From the NCBI GenBank assembly GCA_963682005.1, contig OY820914.1, forward strand, positions 5,084,001 through 5,148,000: DNA of 64,000 nt. Reading direction: 5' to 3'. The DNA is from CAIYUC01 sp963682005 (GTDB taxonomy: Bacteria; Bacteroidota; Bacteroidia; Bacteroidales; FEN-979). Every line of letters starts with the position of its first letter. The first letter of the stretch is position 1. Below the pieces are notes generated by a model that worked only from the letters and a program-made list of their open reading frames with translations, was not told where the DNA came from and ran no database searches. Positions 35,467 to 44,882 of the stretch are shown in pieces. The translations under genes were made by a program, and so were the position numbers.

Positions 35467-36195
35467 TTATTGGGCAACAAGCTTGTAATCAGATATCTTT
35501 TTAACATTTTTATTCAGTTCATCAACAGAAATCTCTCCATCCATAAGACGGATGATCCGGTGTGCATGCAGTGCGATATCCTCCTCGTGTGTAACAACAA
35601 TGACGGTATTTCCCATCCTGTGGATTTCCTCAAGCAATCCAAGGATTTCTATCGAGGTCTTTGAATCAAGGTTTCCTGTTGGTTCGTCAGCAAGAATAAT
35701 GGCAGGATTGTTAACAAGGGCACGAGCCATTGCCACGCGCTGACGCTGGCCTCCTGAGAGTTCATTGGGCTTATGGGCCACCCGGTCACTGAGCTTAACT
35801 TCATCCAGAACCTTCAGGGCTCTTTCCAGTCTTTTTGCCTTCGTAACACCGGAATAGATCAGAGGGAGCATAACGTTTTCCAATGCTGTTGACCTGGGAA
35901 GGAGATTAAATGTCTGGAAAACGAAGCCGATCTGCCTGTTGCGGATCTCCGCCAGGTTATTGTCATCCAGTTTGCTTACATCTTCTTCATTCAGTAAATA
36001 CTGCCCACTTGTAGGTGTATCCAGGCATCCGAGAATATTCATCAGGGTGGATTTTCCGGATCCGGATGGACCCATGATCGCCACGAATTCATTTTTACGG
36101 ATGACAAGGGAGATCGAACGCAAGGCTTCGACGAGGACGCTGCCGACCTTAAAGTTCTTGACGATATTGACCAGACGGATGACTTCTTTTTCCAT
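35467..36195 (-). CDS. ABC transporter ATP-binding protein, MacB/LolD type
   Basis: The 242-residue ATPase has Walker A GPSGSGKSTLMN (~42-53), Q-loop FQTFNLLP, signature LSGGQRQRVAMARAL (~144-158), Walker B AIILADEPTGNLD (~163-175) and the H-loop VVTHEED. The GNLDSKTS following Walker B and the spacing are typical of the MacB/LolD/FtsE subgroup, which drives mechanotransmission permeases for lipoproteins, peptides or lipids. No permease is encoded nearby, so its partner is unknown. Confidence 0.9.
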   Translation of the reverse strand: MEKEVIRLVNIVKNFKVGSVLVEALRSISLVIRKNEFVAIMGPSGSGKSTLMNILGCLDTPTSGQYLLNEEDVSKLDDNNLAEIRNRQIGFVFQTFNLLPRSTALENVMLPLIYSGVTKAKRLERALKVLDEVKLSDRVAHKPNELSGGQRQRVAMARALVNNPAIILADEPTGNLDSKTSIEILGLLEEIHRMGNTVIVVTHEEDIALHAHRIIRLMDGEISVDELNKNVKKISDYKLVAQ

Positions 36196-36237
36196 TTGCA
36201 GGGTTCAAATGTTTAGGTATGACAAAAGTACAAATTA

Positions 36238-37032
36238 TTAGAACCTGATAACATAGTCTTCCTTACTCAATTCTTCCCTGAAGAAAACGATGCCCATGCG
36301 AAAAAGGTCTACGGAGACTTTCACTTTCGGGTTAAGTTTTATCAGTGACCAGGCTTCTTCCATACCCTGCGACCAGTGTATGTCATCAAAAACGATAACG
36401 GATTGGTTGTGGACGTGGTTAAGTAGCTGGGTAAAATAATTGAGGGTGGCTTCCTTTTTATGGTTCCCGTCGACAAATACTAAGTCAACGATGCGGAGTT
36501 CCTCCAATATGCCAGACAAAAGCTGGTCAAAATTCCCGATACGAAGATCGATATTGGCAAGTCTGAGAGTCTCAAAGTTTTTATTAGCTTCTGATGCAAT
36601 TTCCGGGCTTCCTTCAATTGTAATTACCTTTCCCTGTGGATTGCCAATAGCCAGGTAGGCGGTGCTGATGCCAAGTGACGTACCAAGTTCCAGGGTGGTC
36701 CCAGGCTTAAAATAGCCGGCGAGCCTGAACAGCAACCTCCCAAATTTAGGAGAGACTGAATACCTGACAGAGATCGTACTGACTGATAGAATCTTCTTCT
36801 GCCATCGCACATCGGCACCTTTGGCCCCGAGATCGATTCGGGAAAGAAACCGATGATCCCTTATCAGCCTGGCCCAAAGGTCATTAATACTATGATAACC
36901 GGCGAAATCTGTTTTATCCTGAAGGATCTTTGAATAAATCTGGTAGATAAATGGTGAATGGAGGTCAAATTTCGACCTGGCCTTTATCCTGTAGGTCATA
37001 TACCTCTTAAGAATATTGATGATTTCAGACAT
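36238..37032 (-). CDS. O-methyltransferase-like class I SAM protein
   Basis: The 264-residue protein has GTTLELGTSLGISTAYLA (~residues 108-125, SAM-binding motif I), VITIEGSPEIASEA (motif II), DLVFVDGNHKKEATLNYF (~186-203) and VIVFDDIHWSQGM, the layout of the Methyltransf_24/O-methyltransferase_3 group. The N-terminal ~100 residues (YRIKARSKFDLHSPFIYQIY) recur in Bacteroidota proteins of this kind. The substrate is unknown. The start is taken at ATG 37032; the frame extends to a TTG at 37056, considered less likely. Confidence 0.75.
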   Translation of the reverse strand: MSEIINILKRYMTYRIKARSKFDLHSPFIYQIYSKILQDKTDFAGYHSINDLWARLIRDHRFLSRIDLGAKGADVRWQKKILSVSTISVRYSVSPKFGRLLFRLAGYFKPGTTLELGTSLGISTAYLAIGNPQGKVITIEGSPEIASEANKNFETLRLANIDLRIGNFDQLLSGILEELRIVDLVFVDGNHKKEATLNYFTQLLNHVHNQSVIVFDDIHWSQGMEEAWSLIKLNPKVKVSVDLFRMGIVFFREELSKEDYVIRF

Positions 37033-37084
37033 GATCCCGGTGAACGTAGTCTGCAAAATTAATGCAATATCCGCTTCTCTTTCC

Positions 37085-37092
37085 TATCTTTG
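37085..37092 (+). promoter_or_regulatory. -7 box upstream of the UbiA-family gene
   Basis: TATCTTTG matches TAnnTTTG exactly and lies 30 bases before the ATG at 37123, in the divergent gap with the methyltransferase gene. The -33 element is not clear. Confidence 0.5.
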
Positions 37093-37122
37093 CAATGATA
37101 TTTGACAACTTTCACACAGTAT

Positions 37123-37998
37123 ATGTCGTTTCAGCAATTTAAGTGGATCGGTAACTATTCATCCTTTGTTAAGATCAATCATACGATATTTTCCCTTCCC
37201 TTTGCCCTGATTGGGTTCTCACTTGCCATCCATGAAAAGGGAAGCAATGTTGACCTGAAACTTCTTTTCCTCGTAATCCTTTGTGTACTGTTTGCCAGGA
37301 ATGCAGCAATGGGGTTTAACCGTTATGCAGACCGGGAGTTGGATAAGAAGAACCCCAGAACAGCACTGCGGGAAATGCCGCGTAATATTATCAAACCAAA
37401 GTCTGCTCTTCTTTTTGTGATCGTTAATATTATCCTTTTCATGGGGACCACATGGCTGATCAATATCGTTTGTTTCCTTCTTTCCCCGGTTGCGCTTATC
37501 GTGATCCTCGGGTACAGCCTGACGAAGCGGTTTACTTTTCTTTCGCATATGTTCTTAGGGCTCAGTCTATCTCTTGCACCGATCGGCGCTTATATAGCAG
37601 TAACAGGGCGTTTCAGCATCCTGCCTGTTCTTTATTCCGTTGCGGTGATTTTCTGGGTGGCGGCTTTTGATATCCTCTATGCTTTGCAGGATGAAGATTT
37701 TGATAAAACTGAAAAATTAAAATCCATTCCTGTTGCTTTTGGAAAAAAGAATGCGCTGATCCTTTCTGCACTGTTTCACCTGGTCTCGATCATTGTGGTT
37801 GTTGCCGCCGGGATCGTAGGGCAATTCCATCTCCTCTACTGGACAGGAGTCATCATTTTCTCAGCCATTATGGTTTATGAGCACCTGATCGTAAAGCCCG
37901 ACGATCTTTCGAAAGTCAACCTTGCATTCGCCACTATGAACGGCATGGCCAGCGTGATCTTTGCTGTATTTGTGATTTCGGATATTTTTATTTCATAG
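37123..37998 (+). CDS. UbiA-family prenyltransferase (MqnP/4-hydroxybenzoate polyprenyltransferase-like)
   Basis: The 291-residue integral membrane protein has about eight or nine helices. The first Asp-rich motif is NRYADRELDKKNPRTA (~residues 67-82), the form seen in UbiA and MqnP enzymes, and the second is DILYALQDEDFDK (~182-194). These bind the prenyl diphosphate through magnesium. The reaction is prenylation of an aromatic acid in menaquinone or ubiquinone synthesis; in a Bacteroidota background the futalosine-pathway enzyme MqnP is the more likely role, but no other quinone genes are in the window. The start ATG 37123 is preferred to a TTG at 37102. Confidence 0.82.
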   Translation: MSFQQFKWIGNYSSFVKINHTIFSLPFALIGFSLAIHEKGSNVDLKLLFLVILCVLFARNAAMGFNRYADRELDKKNPRTALREMPRNIIKPKSALLFVIVNIILFMGTTWLINIVCFLLSPVALIVILGYSLTKRFTFLSHMFLGLSLSLAPIGAYIAVTGRFSILPVLYSVAVIFWVAAFDILYALQDEDFDKTEKLKSIPVAFGKKNALILSALFHLVSIIVVVAAGIVGQFHLLYWTGVIIFSAIMVYEHLIVKPDDLSKVNLAFATMNGMASVIFAVFVISDIFIS

Positions 37999-38074
37999 GT
38001 GCCGGCAAATTTCATGTCGGAATCAAGTCACAAGGTCACAATATACCTTATTTCCATTCTCTATCCTCCGACCA

Positions 38075-39613
38075 TCACTTCCCCCAATTCTCCCTGTCCA
38101 GGCTTCGGTACTGGATCGCTTCTGCCATGTGCTCCGGTTTGATATCATCGGAGTGGCTGATATCGGCAATTGTCCGGGCAACTTTGATGATCCGGTCAAA
38201 GGCACGGGCGGAAAGTCCGAGTTTTTCCATAGCAGTTTTCAGTATGATCTCACATGAACCATCGAGTTTGCATACATCTCGCAATATCTTAGAGGAAATT
38301 TGGGCGTTGCAATGAATGCCTTTCATGCCGTCGAACCGCTTTTCCTGCATCAGCCTTGCTTCAATTACCCGTTCCCTGACCTTCTGACTGGACTCGGACA
38401 AACGGGCATCATGCAGATCTTTGAACGGAACGGGAATGACCTCAATGTGGATATCGATACGGTCAAAGAGGGGGCCGGAGATCTTGTTCAGGTATTTCTG
38501 GACGATCCCTGGTCCGCACAGGCAATCCGTCTGTGGATGGTTGTAATATCCGCATGGACATGGGTTCATGGCAGCGATTAGCATGAAACTGGAGGGATAA
38601 TCCACAGAGAATTTCGCCCGTGAGATGGTGATCACCCTGTCTTCCAGCGGTTGTCGCAGGACTTCCAGGACTGTCCTCTTAAATTCAGGCAGTTCATCCA
38701 GGAATAAAACGCCATTGTGAGCCAAAGAGATTTCCCCTGGCTGTGGTATCCCTCCTCCCCCAACAAGTGCCACATCACTAATGGTGTGATGAGGCGACCG
38801 GAAGGGTCTTCGCGAGATGAGAGCATGATGATTCCCCAGTTTCCCGGCCACGGAGTGTATTCTCGTGGTTTCCAGGGCTTCCTGCAGATTTAAAGGGGGA
38901 AGGATCGAAGGCAGCCGCTTCGCCAGCATTGTCTTCCCCGCACCCGGCGGCCCAATCAAAATGACGTTATGGCCCCCTGCTGCCGCTATCTCCAACGCCC
39001 TTTTGATATTCTCCTGCCCCTTTACCTCTGCAAAATCGCACTCGTATTCACCTGCCTGCGCATAAAATTCTGATCGTGTATCAACTATTATCCGTTCCAA
39101 TGTAATTTCATCATTCAGGAAATCTATGACTTGCTTTATATTATCAACCCCATAGGTCTCAATTTTATTTACAATCGCTGCTTCCCGTGCGTTCTGCATC
39201 GGAAGTATAATCCCTTTGAACCCTTTCTTGTGCGCTTCGATCGCAATTGACAAAGCACCTTTGATCGGCTGAAGGCTCCCATCCAGCGATAATTCACCCA
39301 TGATCATGTACATGGATAGTTTGTCCTCCCTGATGATCTTTTCCGCAGCAAGGATTCCTACTGCAATAGTAAGGTCGTATGAAGATCCTTCCTTCCGGAT
39401 ATCCGCCGGGGCCATATTGATCACTACCTTCTTCCCCGGAATTTTGAATCCGTAGTTCCTCAGAGCTGAATCTATGCGCTGCTGACTTTCCTTCACAGCG
39501 CTGTCGGGAAGTCCAACCATCAGAAAATTGACCCCGATGTCGATGTTTACCTCAACGGTGATCGTAATGGCGTGTATTCCGTATAGAGCGCTTCCGAAGG
39601 TTTTTACCAGCAT
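38075..39613 (-). CDS. comM: YifB/ComM family Mg-chelatase-like AAA+ ATPase
   Basis: The 512-residue protein has the N-terminal ChlI-like/Lon-protease-fold domain (VEVNIDIGVNFLMVGLPDSAVKES, GSSYDLTIAVGIL, MGELSLDGSLQPIKGAL). An AAA+ core follows with Walker A LIGPPGAGKTMLAKRLPSIL (~217-236), Walker B GVLFLDELPEF (~300-310), and a Mg_chelatase C domain (ARAFDRIIKVARTIADIS). ComM is a hexameric helicase that extends branch migration during natural transformation. Length and order match the family. It is monocistronic on the minus strand, converging with the UbiA-family gene. Confidence 0.93.
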   Translation of the reverse strand: MLVKTFGSALYGIHAITITVEVNIDIGVNFLMVGLPDSAVKESQQRIDSALRNYGFKIPGKKVVINMAPADIRKEGSSYDLTIAVGILAAEKIIREDKLSMYMIMGELSLDGSLQPIKGALSIAIEAHKKGFKGIILPMQNAREAAIVNKIETYGVDNIKQVIDFLNDEITLERIIVDTRSEFYAQAGEYECDFAEVKGQENIKRALEIAAAGGHNVILIGPPGAGKTMLAKRLPSILPPLNLQEALETTRIHSVAGKLGNHHALISRRPFRSPHHTISDVALVGGGGIPQPGEISLAHNGVLFLDELPEFKRTVLEVLRQPLEDRVITISRAKFSVDYPSSFMLIAAMNPCPCGYYNHPQTDCLCGPGIVQKYLNKISGPLFDRIDIHIEVIPVPFKDLHDARLSESSQKVRERVIEARLMQEKRFDGMKGIHCNAQISSKILRDVCKLDGSCEIILKTAMEKLGLSARAFDRIIKVARTIADISHSDDIKPEHMAEAIQYRSLDRENWGK

Positions 39614-39725
39614 ATTCCGAAATTGATCATTGTTTCATGATCCATTAATCGGTTTAGCATTCAAAAGGTCATACGTTTTTGGAAAGTTTTTTTCAACTTT
39701 ATCGAAAATAATTTTAAAACCGAAC

Positions 39726-40724
39726 CTATTTTTCCGGCTTATACCCTGACCTGGTAAGGATTTGCTGAGGATCGTCGAGGGACAGTAATTTCTGCAGCGT
39801 GACATCGGGATTTTCGTTCATAAACTGTTTTACGATCTGCCAACCGATCCATTCGCCAAGCCTGGGCGGTGAATCTTTTGAAAATTCGGAGGTAAAAGGA
39901 CCATCAGCCATGAACATCCGGATCACCTGGCTACTGGTGGAATAAAGCATTCTGTTCTCAATGATGGCGGCCCAGATGTGGTATTCATTTTTTTCGATCC
40001 ATTCGTATTGTGCCTTAGTATAGCTGATCTTCAGGTAATCCGGGAAATCGGGGATCATGGCATCAATAAAATACAGTTTCTTCCCGGCTTCAATCATCTG
40101 CCCGAGAAGGTTGGTATGAGAAGGGTTTACAGGACACATCCTGTCTGCCAATGCATTTATGCAGTCCGGAACAATGTTCTCCGCTCCCATCCTGCTGATC
40201 TTATATAAGGGTACACCATCTGCCTGGTATGCATTAAAATCCTTTCCCAAATAGGTATCAAGGGCAATGATCATCACACTATCGTTGATTTGAACAGGGT
40301 TCTCGTAATCTCCACCCGAGATATAGGAATAGATCCCTGGGATCACGGCTTCCTGAAAATAAAATTTATAATGCTGAAAGGCCAGGGTAAGTTCTTGTTC
40401 CGTTGTTCCCAGATCCTTGTATTTTGCAGCAGATGCCTTATAAAAGTCAATATTTCGTTCATTTGTAAGATAGGACCGCATTGAGCTTATCTTGGCAGGA
40501 TCGTCAAGGTTTGTTCCGAGAAATACACGATACTTCGATTTAATCCTTTCCAGGCCGTTTTTCAGGTCACTGAGCGGTATCCTGAATAGTTCCTGGTCAT
40601 ACCGGTTAATGACCACCTCCGGCACTTTTACACCTGAGACATCAACATGCAGTCTTTTATCCTGATGAGACCCGCATGCCAGAAAAAAGAGAATACTAAG
40701 AAGGGGTATGAGTTTTTTAAGCAT
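39726..40724 (-). CDS. gldB: gliding-motility-type lipoprotein GldB
   Basis: The 332-residue protein has a lipoprotein signal (MLKKLIPLLSILFFLACGS, lipobox FLAC, Cys 17) and GldB-family features: VVINRYDQELF, MIIALDTYLGKDF near residues 147-159, and the C-terminal PPRLGEWIGWQIVKQFMNENP. GldB is essential for gliding in Flavobacterium and is widely retained in type IX secretion lineages that do not glide; its exact function is unknown. Proximity to nadE, one gene away on the opposite strand, recalls the gldB-gldC-nadE neighbourhood of flavobacteria. No gldC is seen here. Confidence 0.85.
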   Translation of the reverse strand: MLKKLIPLLSILFFLACGSHQDKRLHVDVSGVKVPEVVINRYDQELFRIPLSDLKNGLERIKSKYRVFLGTNLDDPAKISSMRSYLTNERNIDFYKASAAKYKDLGTTEQELTLAFQHYKFYFQEAVIPGIYSYISGGDYENPVQINDSVMIIALDTYLGKDFNAYQADGVPLYKISRMGAENIVPDCINALADRMCPVNPSHTNLLGQMIEAGKKLYFIDAMIPDFPDYLKISYTKAQYEWIEKNEYHIWAAIIENRMLYSTSSQVIRMFMADGPFTSEFSKDSPPRLGEWIGWQIVKQFMNENPDVTLQKLLSLDDPQQILTRSGYKPEK

Positions 40725-40931
40725 ATCTGACGTAATAAACCTGTGTTTCCCCGATATTTTTCAGGGACCTCCACGAATGCTTTGTACTATACCATGGCAC
40801 ACATGGAGATGGTATAACGTATCACAGAGAAAAATAACGGATGCAAGATACTAATATTACATTTTATCAACCCGGTTGATTTCTTTTGGATAAATATTTG
40901 TAAAATCGTTCCGGCAAGGATTCTGAAACAC

Positions 40932-40939
40932 TATTTTTG
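40932..40939 (+). promoter_or_regulatory. -7 box upstream of the PorT-like gene
   Basis: TATTTTTG matches TAnnTTTG and lies 41 bases before the ATG at 40981, within the 256-base divergent gap between gldB and this gene. The rest of that gap shows no further recognisable structure. Confidence 0.45.
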
Positions 40940-40980
40940 CTATATTACCATTGAGTTCTTGATCAATATAAACAAAGGAT

Positions 40981-41676
40981 ATGAAGAAAATATTGACTTT
41001 TTACAGCCTAGTCTTGCTGATCTTACTGGGCGGACCAGCCCTCTCCCAGAACCAGCATGTCAAGATGGGGGTTAAGGTTGCACCAAACATTGGCTGGATG
41101 AATTCCGACACCAAGGGGTATGAATACGACGGCATCACCGGTGGTGCTACGCTTGGGTTTATATCGGAATTCTATTTCATGGAGCATTATGCATTCGTCA
41201 CAGGGTTCAATTTTTCGTTTCTGAACGGGAAACTCAAATATCCTTCCATTGTGATCCAGGATGGCGATACACTTCCGGGCATCCTGAACAGGAAATACGA
41301 TTTTACTTACCTTGAGATCCCCGTCCTTCTGAAAATGAAAACCAAGAAGTACGGTAAATTCAGTTTCTTTGCTCAACTAGGGGTCGGTACCGCGTTCCGT
41401 ATCAAATGCAGGGCAAAAGATACTTTTCACCCTGAAAACCAAAGCAGCTTCACAGAAAAAAATGACATCACAGGACAGACTACTTTGATGAGGGAGTCAA
41501 TCATCGTCGGGCTGGGCACTGAATTTCATATCGATGAATCCACGGTCCTTCTTTTCGGATTCAACTACAACAACACGTTGAATAATGTTCTTAACAGTAA
41601 TAATCCCGCGGATCCTGACGTTAAAGAGAAGGGGCTTCTGAATTTTGCCGAACTTAGCATCGGGGTTCTCTTTTAG
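40981..41676 (+). CDS. PorT-like outer-membrane beta-barrel protein
   Basis: The 231-residue protein has a signal peptide (MKKILTFYSLVLLILLGGPALS, cleavage near residue 22) and alternating amphipathic beta strands: MGVKVAPNIGWMN, GATLGFISEFYF, YAFVTGFNFSFLNG, FTYLEIPVLLKMK, FSFFAQLGVGTAF, and a terminal strand ending in Phe (ELSIGVLF), typical of outer-membrane barrels. The domain resembles the PorT/OMP_b-brl_2 family; PorT is needed for type IX secretion in Porphyromonas. It may be PorT itself or a general barrel of this family. It precedes nadE by 21 bases in the same direction. Confidence 0.78.
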   Translation: MKKILTFYSLVLLILLGGPALSQNQHVKMGVKVAPNIGWMNSDTKGYEYDGITGGATLGFISEFYFMEHYAFVTGFNFSFLNGKLKYPSIVIQDGDTLPGILNRKYDFTYLEIPVLLKMKTKKYGKFSFFAQLGVGTAFRIKCRAKDTFHPENQSSFTEKNDITGQTTLMRESIIVGLGTEFHIDESTVLLFGFNYNNTLNNVLNSNNPADPDVKEKGLLNFAELSIGVLF

Positions 41677-41697
41677 ACCAGGAAGTCCCGTTGAAGT

Positions 41698-43362
41698 ATG
41701 AGAATTGCCATAGCACAACTGAATTACCATATCGGGGATTTTGATGGAAACATCTCCCTGATCAGGGATTCCATAAAGAGATCAAAAGAGCAGGGTGCCG
41801 AGCTTGTGCTGTTTGCCGAGCTTGCTATTTCCGGTTATCCTCCCCGGGATTTCCTGGAGTTTGAGGATTTCATTTCACAATGCTACTCCTCTCTTGAAAC
41901 GATCGCAAAAGATTGCGAAGGAATCTCTGCAATCATCGGTTCGCCGTCTAAAAACCTTGCTACCAGAGGCAAACCCTTGTATAATTCTGCTTTTTTCCTG
42001 TCTGAAGGAAAAGTGTCAGAAGTTTCCCATAAAACACTTCTCCCGAATTATGATGTATTTGATGAATACAGGTATTTTGAACCGAACAGGGAGCCATACA
42101 GGGTGCTGGAATTCAAAGGCCACAGGATCGCAGTAACCATATGCGAAGATCTTTGGAATATCCTGGATAACCCGATGTACGTGCGTAACCCTATGGAGGA
42201 ACTGGCAAAGCTTGACCCTGATATTATTATCAACATTGCAGCCTCACCTTTCAATTATGACCAGGAAGAGATCAGGAAAGAAGTGCTGGTCAGAACAGCC
42301 AGAACGTATAAGCTGCCACTCTTTTATGTGAACCATGTAGGCGCCCAGACTGAGTTGCTCTTTGACGGAGCATCACTTGTAGTAAGCCCTGATGGCTCCA
42401 TTGCTGATGAATTGAATCATTTCCGTGAAGACCTGCGGGTTTATGAACTTGAAGACATCTTGAATTCCAAGAATCCGTTGGGTGAAATTTATAAATTTCA
42501 CCCAACACAGATTAAGCTAAACAAAATCGCACTCATCCACGACGCACTGGTCATGGGCATCAGCGATTATTTTGTAAAAATGGGTTTCCCAAAGGCAATT
42601 CTTGGCCTGTCGGGAGGGATCGATTCTGCTGTCACCCTTGTCATGGCAGTGAAAGCCCTTGGCAGTGAACATGTGAAAGCTGTCCTGCTTCCATCACAGT
42701 TCTCTTCCGATCACAGCATATCAGATGCTGTGGAAATGGCAGAAAACCTGAATGTGAGTCATGAAACCATTCCCATTGAAAAAGCTTATAAGGCATTCGA
42801 TCAAACGCTTCAACCCCTGTTTCACGGGTTACCTTTCAACCTGGCCGAAGAAAATCTCCAGGCGCGGATCAGGGCAGTCATCCTGATGGCTCTTTCAAAC
42901 AAGTTCGGGTATATCCTTCTCAACACATCAAACAAAAGTGAAGCTGCCGTTGGATACGGTACGCTTTATGGCGACATGTGCGGGGGGATTTCTGTCCTGG
43001 GAGATGTCTACAAGACCCAGGTTTATGAGATGGCCCGGTATATCAACAGAAAAAAGACGATCATCCCGATAAATACGATCACTAAGCCACCTTCTGCGGA
43101 GTTGCGTCCGGGTCAAAAAGATTCGGATTCGCTACCGGATTATCAAGTCCTGGATAAAATCCTTTATGAATATATCGAGCATCGGAAAGGGCCTGCTGAT
43201 CTTATAAAAGAAGGCTTTGACGAATTTACCGTCAGGAAAGTTCTGAAGCTGGTCAATACCAATGAATACAAACGATACCAGACCCCTCCTATCCTGAGGA
43301 TCTCCTCCAAAGCCTTCGGGACGGGCAGAAGAATGCCCATCGTTGCTAAATATCTGAGCTGA
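41698..43362 (+). CDS. nadE: glutamine-dependent NAD+ synthetase
   Basis: The 554-residue enzyme joins an N-terminal nitrilase-type glutaminase domain (MRIAIAQLNYHIGDFDGN; catalytic Glu in LFAELAISGYPPRD; Cys in VTICEDLW) to a C-terminal synthetase domain with the PP-loop LGLSGGIDSAV (~residues 301-311) and LNTSNKSEAAVGYGTLYGDMCGG. It makes NAD+ from deamido-NAD+, ATP and glutamine-derived ammonia. Length and domain order match the bacterial glutamine-dependent class. Its 3' end overlaps the convergent nfu-like gene by 17 bases. Confidence 0.95.
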   Translation: MRIAIAQLNYHIGDFDGNISLIRDSIKRSKEQGAELVLFAELAISGYPPRDFLEFEDFISQCYSSLETIAKDCEGISAIIGSPSKNLATRGKPLYNSAFFLSEGKVSEVSHKTLLPNYDVFDEYRYFEPNREPYRVLEFKGHRIAVTICEDLWNILDNPMYVRNPMEELAKLDPDIIINIAASPFNYDQEEIRKEVLVRTARTYKLPLFYVNHVGAQTELLFDGASLVVSPDGSIADELNHFREDLRVYELEDILNSKNPLGEIYKFHPTQIKLNKIALIHDALVMGISDYFVKMGFPKAILGLSGGIDSAVTLVMAVKALGSEHVKAVLLPSQFSSDHSISDAVEMAENLNVSHETIPIEKAYKAFDQTLQPLFHGLPFNLAEENLQARIRAVILMALSNKFGYILLNTSNKSEAAVGYGTLYGDMCGGISVLGDVYKTQVYEMARYINRKKTIIPINTITKPPSAELRPGQKDSDSLPDYQVLDKILYEYIEHRKGPADLIKEGFDEFTVRKVLKLVNTNEYKRYQTPPILRISSKAFGTGRRMPIVAKYLS

Positions 43363-43597
43363 CAGATTCCACGCTGCGAATCTCGGGGATTGCCTTGATC
43401 ATAGCAGTTTCAATGCCGTTTTTCAGTGTCTGCAGGCTGTATGGACAATTTCCACAACTTCCCAGGAGGCGGATATTTACTGTATTATCTTCCAGGAGGT
43501 CAACAAATTCAACATCCCCGCCATCTGCCTGGAGGTAAGGCCTGATCTGATCAATTACATTCTTGACTTTTGTTACAAGTTCTTCATTTTTCTGCAT
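43346..43597 (-). CDS. NifU C-terminal-domain (Nfu-type) iron-sulfur carrier
   Basis: The 83-residue protein is an isolated Nfu domain: IRPYLQADGGDVEFVDL (~18-34), then GSCGNCPYSLQTLKNGIE with the CxxC pair (~52-55) that holds a [4Fe-4S] cluster between two protomers. It transfers clusters to target enzymes. It follows mrp on the same strand (119-base gap), and Mrp/ApbC proteins also carry iron-sulfur clusters, so a joint role in cluster delivery is reasonable. Confidence 0.9.
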   Translation of the reverse strand: MQKNEELVTKVKNVIDQIRPYLQADGGDVEFVDLLEDNTVNIRLLGSCGNCPYSLQTLKNGIETAMIKAIPEIRSVESVSSDI

Positions 43598-43716
43598 AAT
43601 GATTTTATTGTTTAGGTTATCATTCGTTTTAAAACTTCGAATTACAGGGAGACCCGGAGGATATCACTTTTTTCCTGGTCATTCAGAATCTTTATTCCTC
43701 CTGGTCAGAAAAATTA

Positions 43717-44802
43717 TTAAGACTTCCCGAAGGATTCTTTTATTGCATTGTGGATGGCGATCTGCTGCGCAACTTTGTTGCCCAGGTCCTGGAAAGCTGC
43801 AGCCACCGGTGATTTTCCATCGGTGACAACAGGACTTCCGGCATCCCCTGATTCAGTTATAGCAGGTATTATCGGAATCTGACCGAGTAACGGCACTTTT
43901 AACTCTTCAGCAAACTTTTTACCCCCGTCTTTCCCGAAAATATAAAACTTTTTATCCGGTAATTCATCCGGGGTGAACCATGCCATGTTCTCGACCACAC
44001 CGAGTAAAGGGATCCTGATCTGCTCGTTGGAAAACATATCGGCTGCTTTCCTTACATCAGCAATGGCCACCTGTTGCGGTGTACTTACAATGATTGCTCC
44101 CGTAAGCGGAAAATTCTGCACAAGTGTGAGGGGAATATCGCCGGTTCCCGGCGGAAGATCAAGGACCATATAATCAAGAGTCCCCCAGTCCGCATCGGTG
44201 AATAGCTGCTTGATCGCCATCGACGCCATCGGGCCTCTCCAGATCAGGGCTTTTGACTGATCCACGAAGAAACCGATCGACAATAGCTTGATCCCGAATT
44301 TTTCTATGGGAATGATCACGGTTTTTCCATCCTTCTCAATGGTATCGGGATGCTCATTAAGCAACCCAAACATCAGCGGGATCGAAGGACCATATATATC
44401 AGCATCGATCAATCCGACCTTTGCGCCTGATTTCGCAAGTGAAATAGCAAGGTTAACGGCTACCGTTGATTTTCCAACACCACCTTTTCCGGATGCGACG
44501 GCAATAATATTTTTTACATCTTTCAGGATCTCTTCATGTTCTTTCCGCACAGAGGTCACTTTTGAGCCCATCTCCACTTCCACTTCAATGTCCTTATCCA
44601 CATGGTTGTGAATGGCAGTGATACAAGCCTGTTGCAGCATATCTTTGAGCGGGCAGGCCGGTGTGGTTAGTGTGAATGTGAATTTTACTTTTTTCCCCTC
44701 GATCTTTATATCGCTGATCATCTTCAGTGTAACGACATCCTTCTTAAGGTCGGGATCGATCACGGTTCTGAGGGCATCCAATATGTTTGAGGTTGTTATC
44801 AT
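43717..44802 (-). CDS. Mrp/ApbC-type iron-sulfur carrier ATPase
   Basis: The 361-residue protein has an N-terminal MIP18/DUF59 domain (ILDALRTVIDPDLKKDVVTL; TLTTPACPLKDML) and a ParA-like ATPase with the deviant Walker A VASGKGGVGKSTVAVNLA (~residues 97-114), DADIYGPSIPLMFG, and LPPGTGDIPLTLVQ. Mrp/ApbC/NBP35 proteins bind and transfer [4Fe-4S] clusters. The C-terminal CxxC pair that usually holds the cluster in NBP35/ApbC is not visible; the region reads VENMAWFTPDELPDKKF. This is a departure that is common enough in Bacteroidota not to exclude function. Confidence 0.9.
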   Translation of the reverse strand: MITTSNILDALRTVIDPDLKKDVVTLKMISDIKIEGKKVKFTFTLTTPACPLKDMLQQACITAIHNHVDKDIEVEVEMGSKVTSVRKEHEEILKDVKNIIAVASGKGGVGKSTVAVNLAISLAKSGAKVGLIDADIYGPSIPLMFGLLNEHPDTIEKDGKTVIIPIEKFGIKLLSIGFFVDQSKALIWRGPMASMAIKQLFTDADWGTLDYMVLDLPPGTGDIPLTLVQNFPLTGAIIVSTPQQVAIADVRKAADMFSNEQIRIPLLGVVENMAWFTPDELPDKKFYIFGKDGGKKFAEELKVPLLGQIPIIPAITESGDAGSPVVTDGKSPVAAAFQDLGNKVAQQIAIHNAIKESFGKS

Positions 44803-44843
44803 TGTTGGCTTTTCTGACTATTATCATTAGTATTCAGGCTGCA

Positions 44844-44877
44844 GGCTTTTGGCTTTTGGCTTTTGGCTTTTGGCTTA
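44844..44877. repeat. 7-base tandem repeat (GGCTTTT, four copies plus a partial)
   Basis: Perfect GGCTTTT units start at 44844, 44851, 44858 and 44865 with a truncated fifth, followed at 44882 by a second 7-base series (TTCATTC twice, then TTCATTA). The block lies between mrp and the ATL gene and covers the last codons of the latter. Replication slippage could vary its length. Confidence 0.85.
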
Positions 44878-44882
44878 ATTGT

